This document shows positions 49,766 to 57,887 of a stretch of 64,000 nucleotides of DNA, in pieces. Within the stretch, counting starts at the first letter, position 1; each line of letters opens with the position of its first letter. Source of the DNA: Streptomyces halobius (GTDB lineage: Bacteria > Actinomycetota > Actinomycetes > Streptomycetales > Streptomycetaceae); NCBI RefSeq assembly GCF_023277745.1, contig NZ_CP086322.1:7440001-7504000 (forward strand). The letters are read 5' to 3'. The notes under the pieces were generated by a model. It was not told where the DNA came from and did not search any database. It was given only the letters and a program-made list of their open reading frames with translations. Position numbers and translations under genes: made by a program.

Positions 49766-50381
49766 GGTACGCCGGTCCGGCGTAGGCCGTGAGCCGGCAT
49801 GCGCCGCGAATCGGCCTGCGGCGCGAACCGACCGAACGGCACGAACCGCCTGCGCAGCAAGCCGACCTACACCGCAATCCGGCGCGGAGGGAGGGGGCGG
49901 CCGCCTCCCCGAGCACCGGCGCCGCCCCTGCTCGTTCCCCTATGCCCCGTCCGTCCCCGGCGCCCCGGGTGAACGGCAACCACCACGGCCGATTTGTCGC
50001 CCATGTGGGTGAACCCGTGGATGCGCGGGTGAGACTTCCCACCGGAACGCCGTGCCCACGGTGCCGAATTGACCTCGCCGGGCTGGCATCCTGGGCTGAG
50101 TGCGCGGTATCGGGCGCGTTCCCCGCGTCCTGTTCGGTCGGGCGACGTCAGCTTCGGTCGGGCGTTGTCAGCGCGGTTGACGGCCGGGTGCCGCAGCGCC
50201 CGGAACACCTCCGGGCGTCCCGGCCCGGTCCCGATCGGGCCCGTCCCGGACCGCCCCTGTCGCACTTCGCAACGACCCGCCACGACCCGCAACACCCGCC
50301 AGCACGCCGCAGCGCCTTGTAGTACTCCGACCGCCCCACCGGTACGGTCCCTACCGTCCGCCGACCCAGGAGCCCGACCAC
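49766..50381. other. long spacer with a 20-bp tandem repeat, no gene seen
   Basis: TTCGGTCGGGCG-AC/TT-GTCAGC occurs twice in direct tandem (50133-50152, 50153-50172; 18 of 20 identical), about 210 bases before the glycosyltransferase GTG. Open frames here are low-complexity shadows. The upstream half shows no motif. Confidence 0.55.
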
Positions 50382-51542
50382 GTGACCAGCACACCGCCCC
50401 TGTCGCACGGGCAGTCGCCGCTGCGCACGGTCCAGGTCCTGGGACACGGCAGCGGCGGCAGCGCCGCGCATGTCCGCTCGCTGGCCGCGGGACTGGTGGC
50501 GCGCGGCGTACGGGTGACCGTCTGTGCCCCGTCCGCCGTCGAGACGGCCTACGGCTTCACCGGAGCGGGCGCACGGTTCGCGGAGGTCGCCCCGCATACG
50601 GACCCGGCGAGCGTGGCCTCGCTGCGCTGCGCCTGCTGGGACGCCGACCTCGTCCACGCACACGGTCTGCGGGCCGGTCTGCGCGCCTCCCTGGCGCTGC
50701 GCGGACTGCGTGGCCCCAGGGGAGGGCGGGTTCCCCTCGTCATTACCTGGCACACAAAGGCGCACAGCGAGGGCGCGCGGGCCGGACTCGTGCATCTGAT
50801 GGAGCGGCGGGCGGCGCGGGCCGCCGCAGTGATCCTGGGGGTCTGCTCCGATCTTGTGGACCGGGCGCGGGAACGGGGCGCGCGTGACGCACGCCTGGCG
50901 CCCGTCGCGATTCCACGCCCCCGCTCCGCCCCCGCCTCGTCCGAGCCCGAGGACCAGGACCGGACGCGCCACAAAGAGCGGGCCGAACTGGGCGCCGTGG
51001 ACCGCCCGTTGCTGCTCGCGGTCGGCCGGCTCGCCCCGTCCAAGGGCCATGACATGCTGCTGGACGCGGCACATGCCTGGTGCACGCTCGACCCGCAGCC
51101 ACTGCTGGCCATCGCGGGGGAGGGCGAGCAGCGGTCCGCGCTGCAGCGGCGTATCGATGCCGAACGGCTGCCCGTCCAGCTGCTCGGCCGCCGCGACGAT
51201 GTGCCCGAACTCCTCGCCGCCGCCGACCTGGTGGTGCTGCCCAGCCGCTGGGAGGCCCGCTCCCTGATCGCCCAGGAGGCGCTCCGCGCCGGGGTGCCGC
51301 TGGTCGCCACCGACACCGGAGGCACCCGCGAACTGGTCGGCCGGGCCGCGGAACTGGTCCGTTACGGAGATGCCGCCGCTCTGGCCCGGTCCGTCCGCGG
51401 GCTCCTCGCGGACCCCGTGCGCCGGGACGCGCTCGCCGAAGCGGGCCGCGTCCAGGCGGCCGGCTGGCCCAGCGAGGACGAAACGGTCGCACAGGTCCTC
51501 AGCGTCTACGACGAGTTGACCCAGCCCTTCCAGCCCGTTTAG
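50382..51542 (+). CDS. GT4-family glycosyltransferase
   Basis: A 386-residue GT-B retaining glycosyltransferase. The N-terminal domain has the acceptor-side VQVLGHGSGGSAAHVRSLAA and LVHAHGLRAGL. The C-terminal nucleotide-sugar domain has LLAVGRLAPSKGHDMLLDAA, and the E-x7-E-type motif in SRWEARSLIAQEALRAGVPL followed by TDTGGTREL. Donor and acceptor are unknown; the MraY-like neighbour hints at cell-envelope glycan synthesis. GTG start. The stop lies within a set of three near-repeats (51531-51599). Confidence 0.9.
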   Translation: MTSTPPLSHGQSPLRTVQVLGHGSGGSAAHVRSLAAGLVARGVRVTVCAPSAVETAYGFTGAGARFAEVAPHTDPASVASLRCACWDADLVHAHGLRAGLRASLALRGLRGPRGGRVPLVITWHTKAHSEGARAGLVHLMERRAARAAAVILGVCSDLVDRARERGARDARLAPVAIPRPRSAPASSEPEDQDRTRHKERAELGAVDRPLLLAVGRLAPSKGHDMLLDAAHAWCTLDPQPLLAIAGEGEQRSALQRRIDAERLPVQLLGRRDDVPELLAAADLVVLPSRWEARSLIAQEALRAGVPLVATDTGGTRELVGRAAELVRYGDAAALARSVRGLLADPVRRDALAEAGRVQAAGWPSEDETVAQVLSVYDELTQPFQPV

Positions 51543-51599
51543 CGGGTCCAGCCCTGCCGGCCCGTTCAGCGGTCCATCCGTGCCAGCCCGTTCAGCCGG
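51531..51599 (+). repeat. three imperfect repeats across the glycosyltransferase stop
   Basis: Units like CAGCCCGTTCAGCGG start at 51531, 51558 and 51584 (period about 27). The first encodes the last residues of the protein and contains its stop codon, so slippage here would change the C-terminus. Confidence 0.65.
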
Positions 51600-51666
51600 T
51601 CGGGTACTCCACGGGAACGGCCGATAGGGTCACCTGATTCGTATCCACATACGACAGGAGATCGCT

Positions 51667-52365
51667 GTGACGGCTGCGGTAGCGGGCTTTGCGCTGTTCG
51701 CCCTGCTGATGACCATGGCGCCTGGCCCCGACACCCTTCTGGTGCTGCGCAATTGCGTACGCGGTGGACGACGTACCGGCGCCGCCACCGCCCTCGGAGC
51801 GGCGATCGGGTCGCTCGCCTGGGCAGTGGCCGCGGCGGTCGGCCTGGCGGCGGCGCTGCAGCGCTGGGACGCGGCGTTCGCTGTCGTCCGGATCGTCGGC
51901 GCGGCCTATCTGGTGCTGCTCGGCGCGCAGGCGCTGTGGGCGCACCGGCGGTCGGGCGCGGGGCAGGCGCCCGGGGCCGTTCCTCCCGCTGAGGAAGCGG
52001 CCGGGCCGGACGGTACGCCGTGTGATGCCTCGGGCGCCGGGCGGCCCGCTCCGCACCTCGCGGTGATGCGGGCCTTTCGCCAGGGGCTGTTGAGCTGTCT
52101 GCTCAACCCTAAGGTGGGGATCTTCTTCGTGGCCGTGGTGCCGCAGTTCCTCCCCGAGGGGCACTCCGTCCTCGGTGTCACCCTGCTCCTGGGCGTTGTT
52201 GACGCGGTGATCGCCGCGGGCTGGCTACTGCTGGTCGTGGTCTGCGCGGGCCGGGTGCTGCGACGGCTGCGGCGGCCCCGGGTGCAGCGCAATCTGGAGC
52301 GCACCACGGGCGGGGTGCTGGTCGCGCTCGGCATCGGGACGGCGGCCGAGACGGCCGCGGGGTAG
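51667..52365 (+). CDS. LysE/RhtB-family amino-acid exporter
   Basis: A 232-residue membrane protein with about six helices. The family start FALFALLMTMAPGPDTLLVL is clear, as are AAYLVLLGAQALWA and FRQGLLSCLLNPKVGIFFVAVVPQFL. Members export lysine, threonine or other small molecules. A longer than usual hydrophilic loop (about residues 98-135) lies between helices 3 and 4. GTG start at 51667. Single gene; substrate not predictable. Confidence 0.92.
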   Translation: MTAAVAGFALFALLMTMAPGPDTLLVLRNCVRGGRRTGAATALGAAIGSLAWAVAAAVGLAAALQRWDAAFAVVRIVGAAYLVLLGAQALWAHRRSGAGQAPGAVPPAEEAAGPDGTPCDASGAGRPAPHLAVMRAFRQGLLSCLLNPKVGIFFVAVVPQFLPEGHSVLGVTLLLGVVDAVIAAGWLLLVVVCAGRVLRRLRRPRVQRNLERTTGGVLVALGIGTAAETAAG

Positions 52366-52524
52366 GGCGGCAGAGGGGGGGACGAAGAGGGGCAGGACGA
52401 AGGGGAGTAGGACGGCAGAGTTGACGGCTTGGCCCCGGCCATCCGCAACCGGGCGCCTTCGCCCATGACTGGATGCCGCCGCAGCCACGTTCCCCATGAC
52501 CGCGGCCCGCAGCGGCCGCCCCCG

Positions 52525-54195
52525 CTACGCCCCCTCCGTATGCCGCCGGGCGCGCAAGGCCAGCCGCAGCCCCAGCACCGTCTGCGGGTCGTCCAGATCC
52601 GTGGCCAGCAGCTGGGCGATGCGCGCCAGGCGGTCGTACAGCGTCTGCCGGTTCACGTTCAGATCGCGGGCGGTCTCGGCCTTGCGGCCCGCGCTCGCCA
52701 GATACGCCTCCAGCGTCGGCAGGAGCGGCTGGCGGGCGCCGCGGTCATGAGCGAGCAGCGGACCGATGGCGCGCTCCACGAAGTCCGTGAGGACGTCCTG
52801 TTCGCCGTGTTCGCGCATGCGCCACAGCAACAGCTCGATGTCCAGCCGACGCGCGTCGTACCAGGGCTGTTCGGGCAGCCCCTGGGCCGCGGCCGCCGCC
52901 TGTGCCGCATGCCGCAGACCGGGGCCCGCCGCGGCCCAGTCGCCCGCCGTGCCGACGACGACCACCGGGCGGTGGGCGGACGGGTGGTCGAGTCCGGCGC
53001 GGACGACTCCGGCGCGCAGCGCCTCGGCGATCCGGTCGGCGAGTGCGTCACGGTGCCGGCCCGTGCGCAGCGCCACGAGCATCGGGACCCGGCCCTCCAC
53101 GGGCCGTACGCCGAGCAGGACGGGCACTCCCGGGGCGGCGAGTTCCTCGCGCAGGGTCTGGGCGAGGAGGGCCCAACTGCCGGGGGAGGGGAGGCCGGCG
53201 GGCAGCCGCATGACCACCGGGAGCACGGGTCCGGCACCGGGGCGGAAGCCCAGGAGCCGGGCCTGGGCGGGGGCTTCGGCCGCGGAGATCCGGCCTTCGG
53301 CCAGGTCGGCGAGGAAGTCGCCACGGCCGCGCGCGGCGAGCTCCTCCTCCTGGCGGGACTGCAGCATGACGACGGCCAGCAGGTCGGCGGCTCGCTCGGC
53401 GGCGATCCGGTGGAGCGGCGCCACGGGGGCGTTGACGGGCAGCAGGACCAGTCGGGCGCGGACGGCGTCGGGGCCGTGGCCTCCCCCACTCTCGGCCCCG
53501 CTCGAGCGAGGGGACCCCCATCCGGGGACGTCGACGCGTACGCCGGTGTCGCGCAGGCTCTCCCAGGCCAGCAGGGGGTCGGCGTCCGCGGGCCCGCCGC
53601 TGTCGTCGCCCTCCGGGCCCGCGGCGTAGAGCGGGCTGCCGTCGGGGGCCTCCAGGCACAGCGGGTTGCCCGTGAAGACGGCCAGCAGCCGGAGCACCTC
53701 GGGCGCGCCACCGCCGCGCAGCAGAACGTCCGTACAGCGCCGCAGCATCTCGTCGGCCCGTCGGAGCAGCGTGTAGTGGCTGTTGATGATCTCGGTGTGG
53801 ATCGCCTCGGTGACTGTGACGTAGGGGACCTCGCGGTGCAGCTGGATCAGGGGAAGGCCGCTGTCCCGCGCGGCTTCGACCAGTGCCGGGGGCAGTGCCG
53901 CGAAACGGGAGCCGAGCTCCACGACGAGCGCGGCGATCTCGCGGTCCGCGAGCTTACGGATGAACGCGCGCTGCTCGGACGGCCGGGCGCCCAGCCCCAG
54001 GCCGGTGGTCAGCAGCAGCTCGCCGCCCTGGAGCAGCGAGGCGATATGCGGCACCTCGCCGGCGTGCACCCAGCGCACCGGGCGGTCCAGCCGGTCTTCA
54101 CCGGTCAGCACCTCCGGCAGGCCGCGCCGCAGCGCGGGCAGCTCCAGCGCCCTGCGTACCGTGATCTCGGCTTCGATCTTCGCTTCCGGCCCCAT
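52525..54195 (-). CDS. PucR-family transcriptional regulator with in-frame insert
   Basis: A 556-residue regulator. The N-terminal PucR/purine-catabolism domain (ALRRGLPEVLTGEDRLDRPV, HIASLLQGGELLLTTGLGL) senses a metabolite. A middle region follows, and a C-terminal PucR-type HTH (DLNVNRQTLYDRLARIAQLL near 520-540) binds DNA. Residues about 225-245 (GWGSPRSSGAESGGGHGPDA) are encoded by repeat copy C and look like an insertion in a loop. Targets are often purine or amino-acid catabolism genes, not evident nearby. I chose the ATG at 54195 (MGPEAKIEAEITVRRALELP), where similarity starts. Confidence 0.9.
   Translation of the reverse strand: MGPEAKIEAEITVRRALELPALRRGLPEVLTGEDRLDRPVRWVHAGEVPHIASLLQGGELLLTTGLGLGARPSEQRAFIRKLADREIAALVVELGSRFAALPPALVEAARDSGLPLIQLHREVPYVTVTEAIHTEIINSHYTLLRRADEMLRRCTDVLLRGGGAPEVLRLLAVFTGNPLCLEAPDGSPLYAAGPEGDDSGGPADADPLLAWESLRDTGVRVDVPGWGSPRSSGAESGGGHGPDAVRARLVLLPVNAPVAPLHRIAAERAADLLAVVMLQSRQEEELAARGRGDFLADLAEGRISAAEAPAQARLLGFRPGAGPVLPVVMRLPAGLPSPGSWALLAQTLREELAAPGVPVLLGVRPVEGRVPMLVALRTGRHRDALADRIAEALRAGVVRAGLDHPSAHRPVVVVGTAGDWAAAGPGLRHAAQAAAAAQGLPEQPWYDARRLDIELLLWRMREHGEQDVLTDFVERAIGPLLAHDRGARQPLLPTLEAYLASAGRKAETARDLNVNRQTLYDRLARIAQLLATDLDDPQTVLGLRLALRARRHTEGA
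53481..53521 (-). repeat. interspersed repeat copy C, in frame inside the PucR gene
   Basis: On the minus strand it matches 36114-36154 (copy B) at 35 of 41 positions without gaps. It is read in the opposite orientation to copies A and B relative to the host gene. Confidence 0.75.
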
Positions 54196-54381
54196 GGCGT
54201 GGAACGGTACCCGCAGCCCGGTATGCGGAGCGGCGTGGTCCGCATACCGGGGCCGGGGCGAAGGGCCGGGCACGGGCCGCCGACGGACGGCCGGTGCGAG
54301 GGACCCGTAGCTCCCGGCCTGCCAGCACCGCCGACGCCCCGACATCCCCCTTCCCCCGGCACCCCCTTCCCCCGGCACCCC

Positions 54382-54765
54382 TCACCCCGACTCCCGCACC
54401 ACCAGCCGCGCCTCCGTGATCATCGGTGCGAGGTCGGCCGGGGCCGCGCCCCTCAGCCGCCGCAGCAGCAACCGGGCCATCAGCCGCCCCATCTCCTCCA
54501 CGTCCTGCCGCACCGTGGTGAGCGGCGGATCCGCCCATGCCGCGGGTTCCAGATCGTCGTAGCCGACCACCGCCACATCGTCCGGCACCCGCCGCCCCCG
54601 GGCCCGCAGCGTACGCAGCGCACCGTTCGCCATCAGGTCGGAGCATACGAAGACGGCATCCAAGTCCGGTGCGGCATGCAGGAGTTGAGCCATGGCGCGC
54701 TCGCTGCCGGTCGCCGTGAACCTCCCGTCCACTGCTGGGGTTGGAGGCATGAATCCCGCCTTCAT
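54382..54765 (-). pseudogene. LacI-family regulator, C-terminal half fused to a transposon-end relic
   Basis: The frame encodes the second lobe of a LacI/GalR effector-binding domain: GSERAMAQLLHAAPDLDAVF, CSDLMANGALRTLRARGRRV and DDVAVVGYDDLEPAAWADPP, ending normally. The DNA-binding HTH and the first lobe are missing. The residues before about DGRFTATG come from a transposon-end relic (54744-54828). No other piece of the gene is present on the far side of the transposon, so the 5' half was lost by deletion. It cannot bind DNA as a LacI protein would. Confidence 0.8.
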
Positions 54766-54828
54766 GTCGCATCCGACACGGCTACGACATCTCCACGCGG
54801 AGTCCGACACGGGGAACGGGATCCCACA
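54744..54828 (-). mobile_element. relic right end of a second, related Tn7-like transposon
   Basis: Read on the minus strand from 54828 inward, it begins TGTGGGATCCC, contains CCGTGTC blocks, and ends GGGATTCATGCC at about 54747. The intact right end (60968 inward) has the same three blocks at the same spacing within a base or two. Between them the two sequences differ, so this is a related but distinct element. It lies 2 bp from the GCTAG duplication. Confidence 0.75.
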
Positions 54829-54830
54829 CG

Positions 54831-54835
54831 GCTAG
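54831..54835. repeat. left copy of the 5-bp target duplication GCTAG
   Basis: It directly precedes the TGT at 54836; the partner is 60969-60973. Confidence 0.85.
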
Positions 54836-54957
54836 TGTAGGTTCCCGTCGCTGCTGGCCACCGGCCGTGATGTGACCTGTGGGTTCCGCCGCATGTCCCA
54901 GTGGTATGTCCACGGTTCCGTTCCATGATCGTGTCCTTTTCCTCCGGACTGTCCTGC
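54836..54957 (+). other. transposon left end with repeated TnsB-type sites
   Basis: Reading inward it holds TGTAGGTTCC (54836), TGTGGGTTCC (54878-54887), a degenerate TGTCCACGGTTCC (54907) and CGTGTCCTTTTCC (54930-54942). The last also occurs in inverted orientation in the right end. These are likely transposase-binding repeats. Confidence 0.65.
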
Positions 54958-56748
54958 TCATTTGGTCTCCGTGAGCTGCGTGAGAGACGGTTGGAGGCGT
55001 TGCGCTAGTGGGGTCAGCGAGTAGTAGGTGCGGCCCCGGCCGCCGTTTGGCCGTTCGGCCGGGGTTTCGCGTCGGCTGGTGAGCCAGCCGGCCTCTTCGA
55101 GACGTTTGAGCTGTTTGAAGATCGTGGTCGTCGGCATCCCAGTAGTGGCGTGGATCTGCGCCATGCAGTTCTCCTGATCTCTGCGAGTGAAGAGGTGCCT
55201 CAGGAGCGGCAGCATGAGCGGAGGGATGTGGAGTCGGCCGCCATGCTGGGAGCGGGGATGAAGGTCGATCAGTGCGCCGCGTTCACCGTCGGCCGTGCTG
55301 ATTGCGGAACTGATCGCTTCTTCGTCGGGGATTTTCTCGATCTTCGATCCGAGCGCTGCGTGTATGAGTTCCTGAACGTCATCGCGGTCGAGATCACGCA
55401 GGAGACGGGCTCCTCGTTTGGTCGGGCTCTGTGGCGTGTGACGGACCGAGCGGCGGAAAAGTTCGGCTCCGACAGCGCATTCCAGCTGGTCGAGCTGCAT
55501 GGTGAGGGTGCCCGGCTGGAGGCCGAGGTAGTCGGCGCTGGTGGTGAGCGTGGGGAAGAATATGCTGATCTGGAAACGGCGTAGGCGGCGCCAGCCGTGA
55601 AGTGTTTCTTCCGCTGCTGCTCGGATGTCGGGCGGGATTGATGTATCGAGCTTCTTGATGAGGGCAGCACTGCAGTGGCCTGAGGCCCGGCGTGCGATGC
55701 CGAGCTGTTCGAGTCGGCGGTGGACGGCCTTGGTGTGGGTTCCGAATTCCTGGGCGATGTCAGGGCCGGTCCGTTTGTGTGTGACGTATTGCTCACGGAG
55801 CCAGTCGTCGTTGAAGGCCGGTGGGCGAGGGCCTCGGAAAATGTGGACGCCGAGGTTCTTGGCTTGGCGGATCACGTGCACGACGGGCAGTCCGAGTTCT
55901 CTGGAGATCGTGGTGAGGTTTTTTCCGCCCTCGGTGTACTCGTGCTGCAGGAACTCGGGCGTCAGGATGCGGGCACGGCGTTCGTGGAAGCGCCAGCGGC
56001 CCAGCGACGACCGTGAGTTGGTGGCGTCCGTGAATGCGGATTCCCAGGCGGAACGGCAGGCGGTGCTCATCGTCTGCAGGCCGGACGGTCGCAGGGAGCC
56101 GTCGAGCTCGGACAGCAGGCGGTCCACCTCGACGAAGACGGCGTCAGTGGAGGTGAATGGATGGAGAGTGATGCCGTTGATCTCGGTTTGGGTCTGGACG
56201 ATCGGATGGCTGTGACCGAGGCTGAGTTGCGGCGCGCTGCCCAGGTCGGCGCCGCAGACGTTTCTCCCGCCGGTCCGTCGCATGCAGTGTCCCGGCGGAT
56301 GCTGGTGCACTGCCCTGGGCAGGAAGTAGCGCGGTTCGCGACCACAGCTCGGGCAGACGCGGTGGAGGAGGGCGTGGTGCTTGGTGCAGGCGAAAGCCCA
56401 CGGCAGCCACCAGAGCGTCGGCCAGCGGCCCTCAGCCTCGTGCAGGCACTGCGGGCAGAAGCGCCAGCCGGGGGCCCGGCGGCCGAAGATCTCGGTGGGC
56501 AGGACGGCATCGTCAAGATGACGGTCAGGCAGCGACACCTGCTGTTCCAGCTGCCGCAGTGCTCCCTCGGGCAGGGAGGTGAGCAGACGGCTCGTTCGTT
56601 CCCGGGCCGTCAGTTCGGGCAGGCCCAGGGCGTCCAGCAGTGCCGAGATCGAGGTCCAGGAGCGTCGGGCGAGTGCCTCCAGCCAGCTGTCGAGGCTTTC
56701 CCTGGGCTGTGGGAGGACGCGGATCGCTAGGGTGCGCGGTCCGCTCAT
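54958..56748 (-). CDS. tniQ: TniQ/TnsD-like target-selection protein with extra HTH domains
   Basis: A 596-residue protein. The N-terminal TniQ domain (about 1-190) has zinc-finger ligands: C98-x2-C101, C121/H124, C132-x2-C135, C155, C165. It continues with helix-turn-helix-like segments near 262-305 (NLTTISRELGLPVVHVIRQA) and 313-355 (GPDIAQEFGTHTKAVHRRLE), a LysR-like winged HTH near 395-450 (YLGLQPGTLTMQLDQLE), and a C-terminal winged helix near 505-590 (TTGMPTTTIFKQLKRLEEAG). In Tn7, TnsD recognises the glmS end and recruits TnsC; this protein is the obvious candidate to recognise the GH15 3' end. ATG start overlaps the tnsC stop by 4 bases. Confidence 0.88.
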   Translation of the reverse strand: MSGPRTLAIRVLPQPRESLDSWLEALARRSWTSISALLDALGLPELTARERTSRLLTSLPEGALRQLEQQVSLPDRHLDDAVLPTEIFGRRAPGWRFCPQCLHEAEGRWPTLWWLPWAFACTKHHALLHRVCPSCGREPRYFLPRAVHQHPPGHCMRRTGGRNVCGADLGSAPQLSLGHSHPIVQTQTEINGITLHPFTSTDAVFVEVDRLLSELDGSLRPSGLQTMSTACRSAWESAFTDATNSRSSLGRWRFHERRARILTPEFLQHEYTEGGKNLTTISRELGLPVVHVIRQAKNLGVHIFRGPRPPAFNDDWLREQYVTHKRTGPDIAQEFGTHTKAVHRRLEQLGIARRASGHCSAALIKKLDTSIPPDIRAAAEETLHGWRRLRRFQISIFFPTLTTSADYLGLQPGTLTMQLDQLECAVGAELFRRSVRHTPQSPTKRGARLLRDLDRDDVQELIHAALGSKIEKIPDEEAISSAISTADGERGALIDLHPRSQHGGRLHIPPLMLPLLRHLFTRRDQENCMAQIHATTGMPTTTIFKQLKRLEEAGWLTSRRETPAERPNGGRGRTYYSLTPLAQRLQPSLTQLTETK

Positions 56749-57887
56749 GCCGCCTTCTTCCCCGGCTGGCTGACCAGCCGGCCGGAGTTGAGAGCCTGCT
56801 GGAGTTCCTGGCGAGCTTGCTCGGATGCGGCGTCGTTCTTCACTTGGTCCAGCAGCTTCTTGTCCAGGCGTTCGACACCGGTGCGTACGGCTCTCTGACA
56901 GCCGCGGTTGATCAGTGTCATGAGTGAGCCGATGTGCCCGGTGCTGCGGGCGAAGAGGTAGTCGGACAGCTCGTCCGCGATCATTCCGGGGTACTTGTCT
57001 GCGAGGACGACGCGTTCCTCGATCGCGAGGAGGGTGTCGCGCCAGTGGGTGCGTCCCTCATCCGAGGAGATGGTGAACGGGTCCATGTTGAGGCGGGTTG
57101 TGCGGCGTCCGGTCTGGGCGAGGACCGCGTCCTCGTAACTCGAGCCTTCACTGAACAGGCCCTGTTTTTCCAGGCCGACACCGATCATCAGCAAGGTGAC
57201 CGGGAACTCGTTGGCGATGTACTTGAAGTGGTTGCTGACCTCGATCCCGTTCTTGTTCCGCCACTTCAGGAAGTGCAGATCGTCCACGATCAAGAGATTC
57301 GTCTCTGCTGACAAAACCGAATCGAGGGCGCGGTATCCGAACTCGGCGGCGGTTCCCCGGAAACGGCCGGGGTGCCCGTAGTACTCCAGGATGGACCGGT
57401 TGAAGTCGCGCATTCCCGTGTTGCTGGTCAGCCCGACTCGGCAGACAGGCCACCGCTCATGCCCCTCGTCTGTGTACTTCCCTTCTTCCTGGATGATGCG
57501 GCGGTGGACCTTTCTGGCGAAGGCGAGTACTGCCGTGGTCTTGCCCAATCCGGGAAAGGCGTCCAGGGCGATGCCGCCCTTGACTTTGTCGCTGTCCTGA
57601 TCGTTGCTGTCGAAGATGTCCCAGAGGTCTTCGTGCAGGGCTCTCATTTGGGGGGTCCCCAGCGGGCCAAGATTCGCATGCCATTTGCGGCGGTTGCGGT
57701 TGTATTCAGCAAGAGTCTCCTCGCCCAACTTCTTCAACTGGCGGCGGGACAGGGAATCCGGACGCTGTCGGCGCGGGGCGTCTGCCAGTCGGCCAAAGCC
57801 CTCCTTGCGGGACAGCGTGAGGTGATCCAGCCGGGAGCGCAGATCGGCTTCCTCGGCCTGGGCGCGGGCCGGCTTACTCATCGTCAT
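56745..57887 (-). CDS. tnsC: TnsC/TniB-type AAA+ ATPase
   Basis: A 380-residue transposition regulator ATPase. Walker A DAFPGLGKTT is at residues 109-118, Walker B NLLIVDDLHFL at 197-207, and sensor-type residues follow in VTLLMIGVGLEKQ. A charged N-terminal extension of about 80 residues and a helical C-terminus probably contact TniQ and TnsB. It couples target recognition to transposase activation. The ATG overlaps the tnsB 3' end by 14 bases, and its stop overlaps the tniQ ATG. Confidence 0.9.
   Translation of the reverse strand: MTMSKPARAQAEEADLRSRLDHLTLSRKEGFGRLADAPRRQRPDSLSRRQLKKLGEETLAEYNRNRRKWHANLGPLGTPQMRALHEDLWDIFDSNDQDSDKVKGGIALDAFPGLGKTTAVLAFARKVHRRIIQEEGKYTDEGHERWPVCRVGLTSNTGMRDFNRSILEYYGHPGRFRGTAAEFGYRALDSVLSAETNLLIVDDLHFLKWRNKNGIEVSNHFKYIANEFPVTLLMIGVGLEKQGLFSEGSSYEDAVLAQTGRRTTRLNMDPFTISSDEGRTHWRDTLLAIEERVVLADKYPGMIADELSDYLFARSTGHIGSLMTLINRGCQRAVRTGVERLDKKLLDQVKNDAASEQARQELQQALNSGRLVSQPGKKAA

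Noticed and set aside
54765..54775. TGTCGCATCC as the left terminus of the Tn7-like element
   Set aside because: It resembles a terminus, but flanking bases do not match those right of 60968; starting at 54836 gives a perfect GCTAG duplication and a better inner match.
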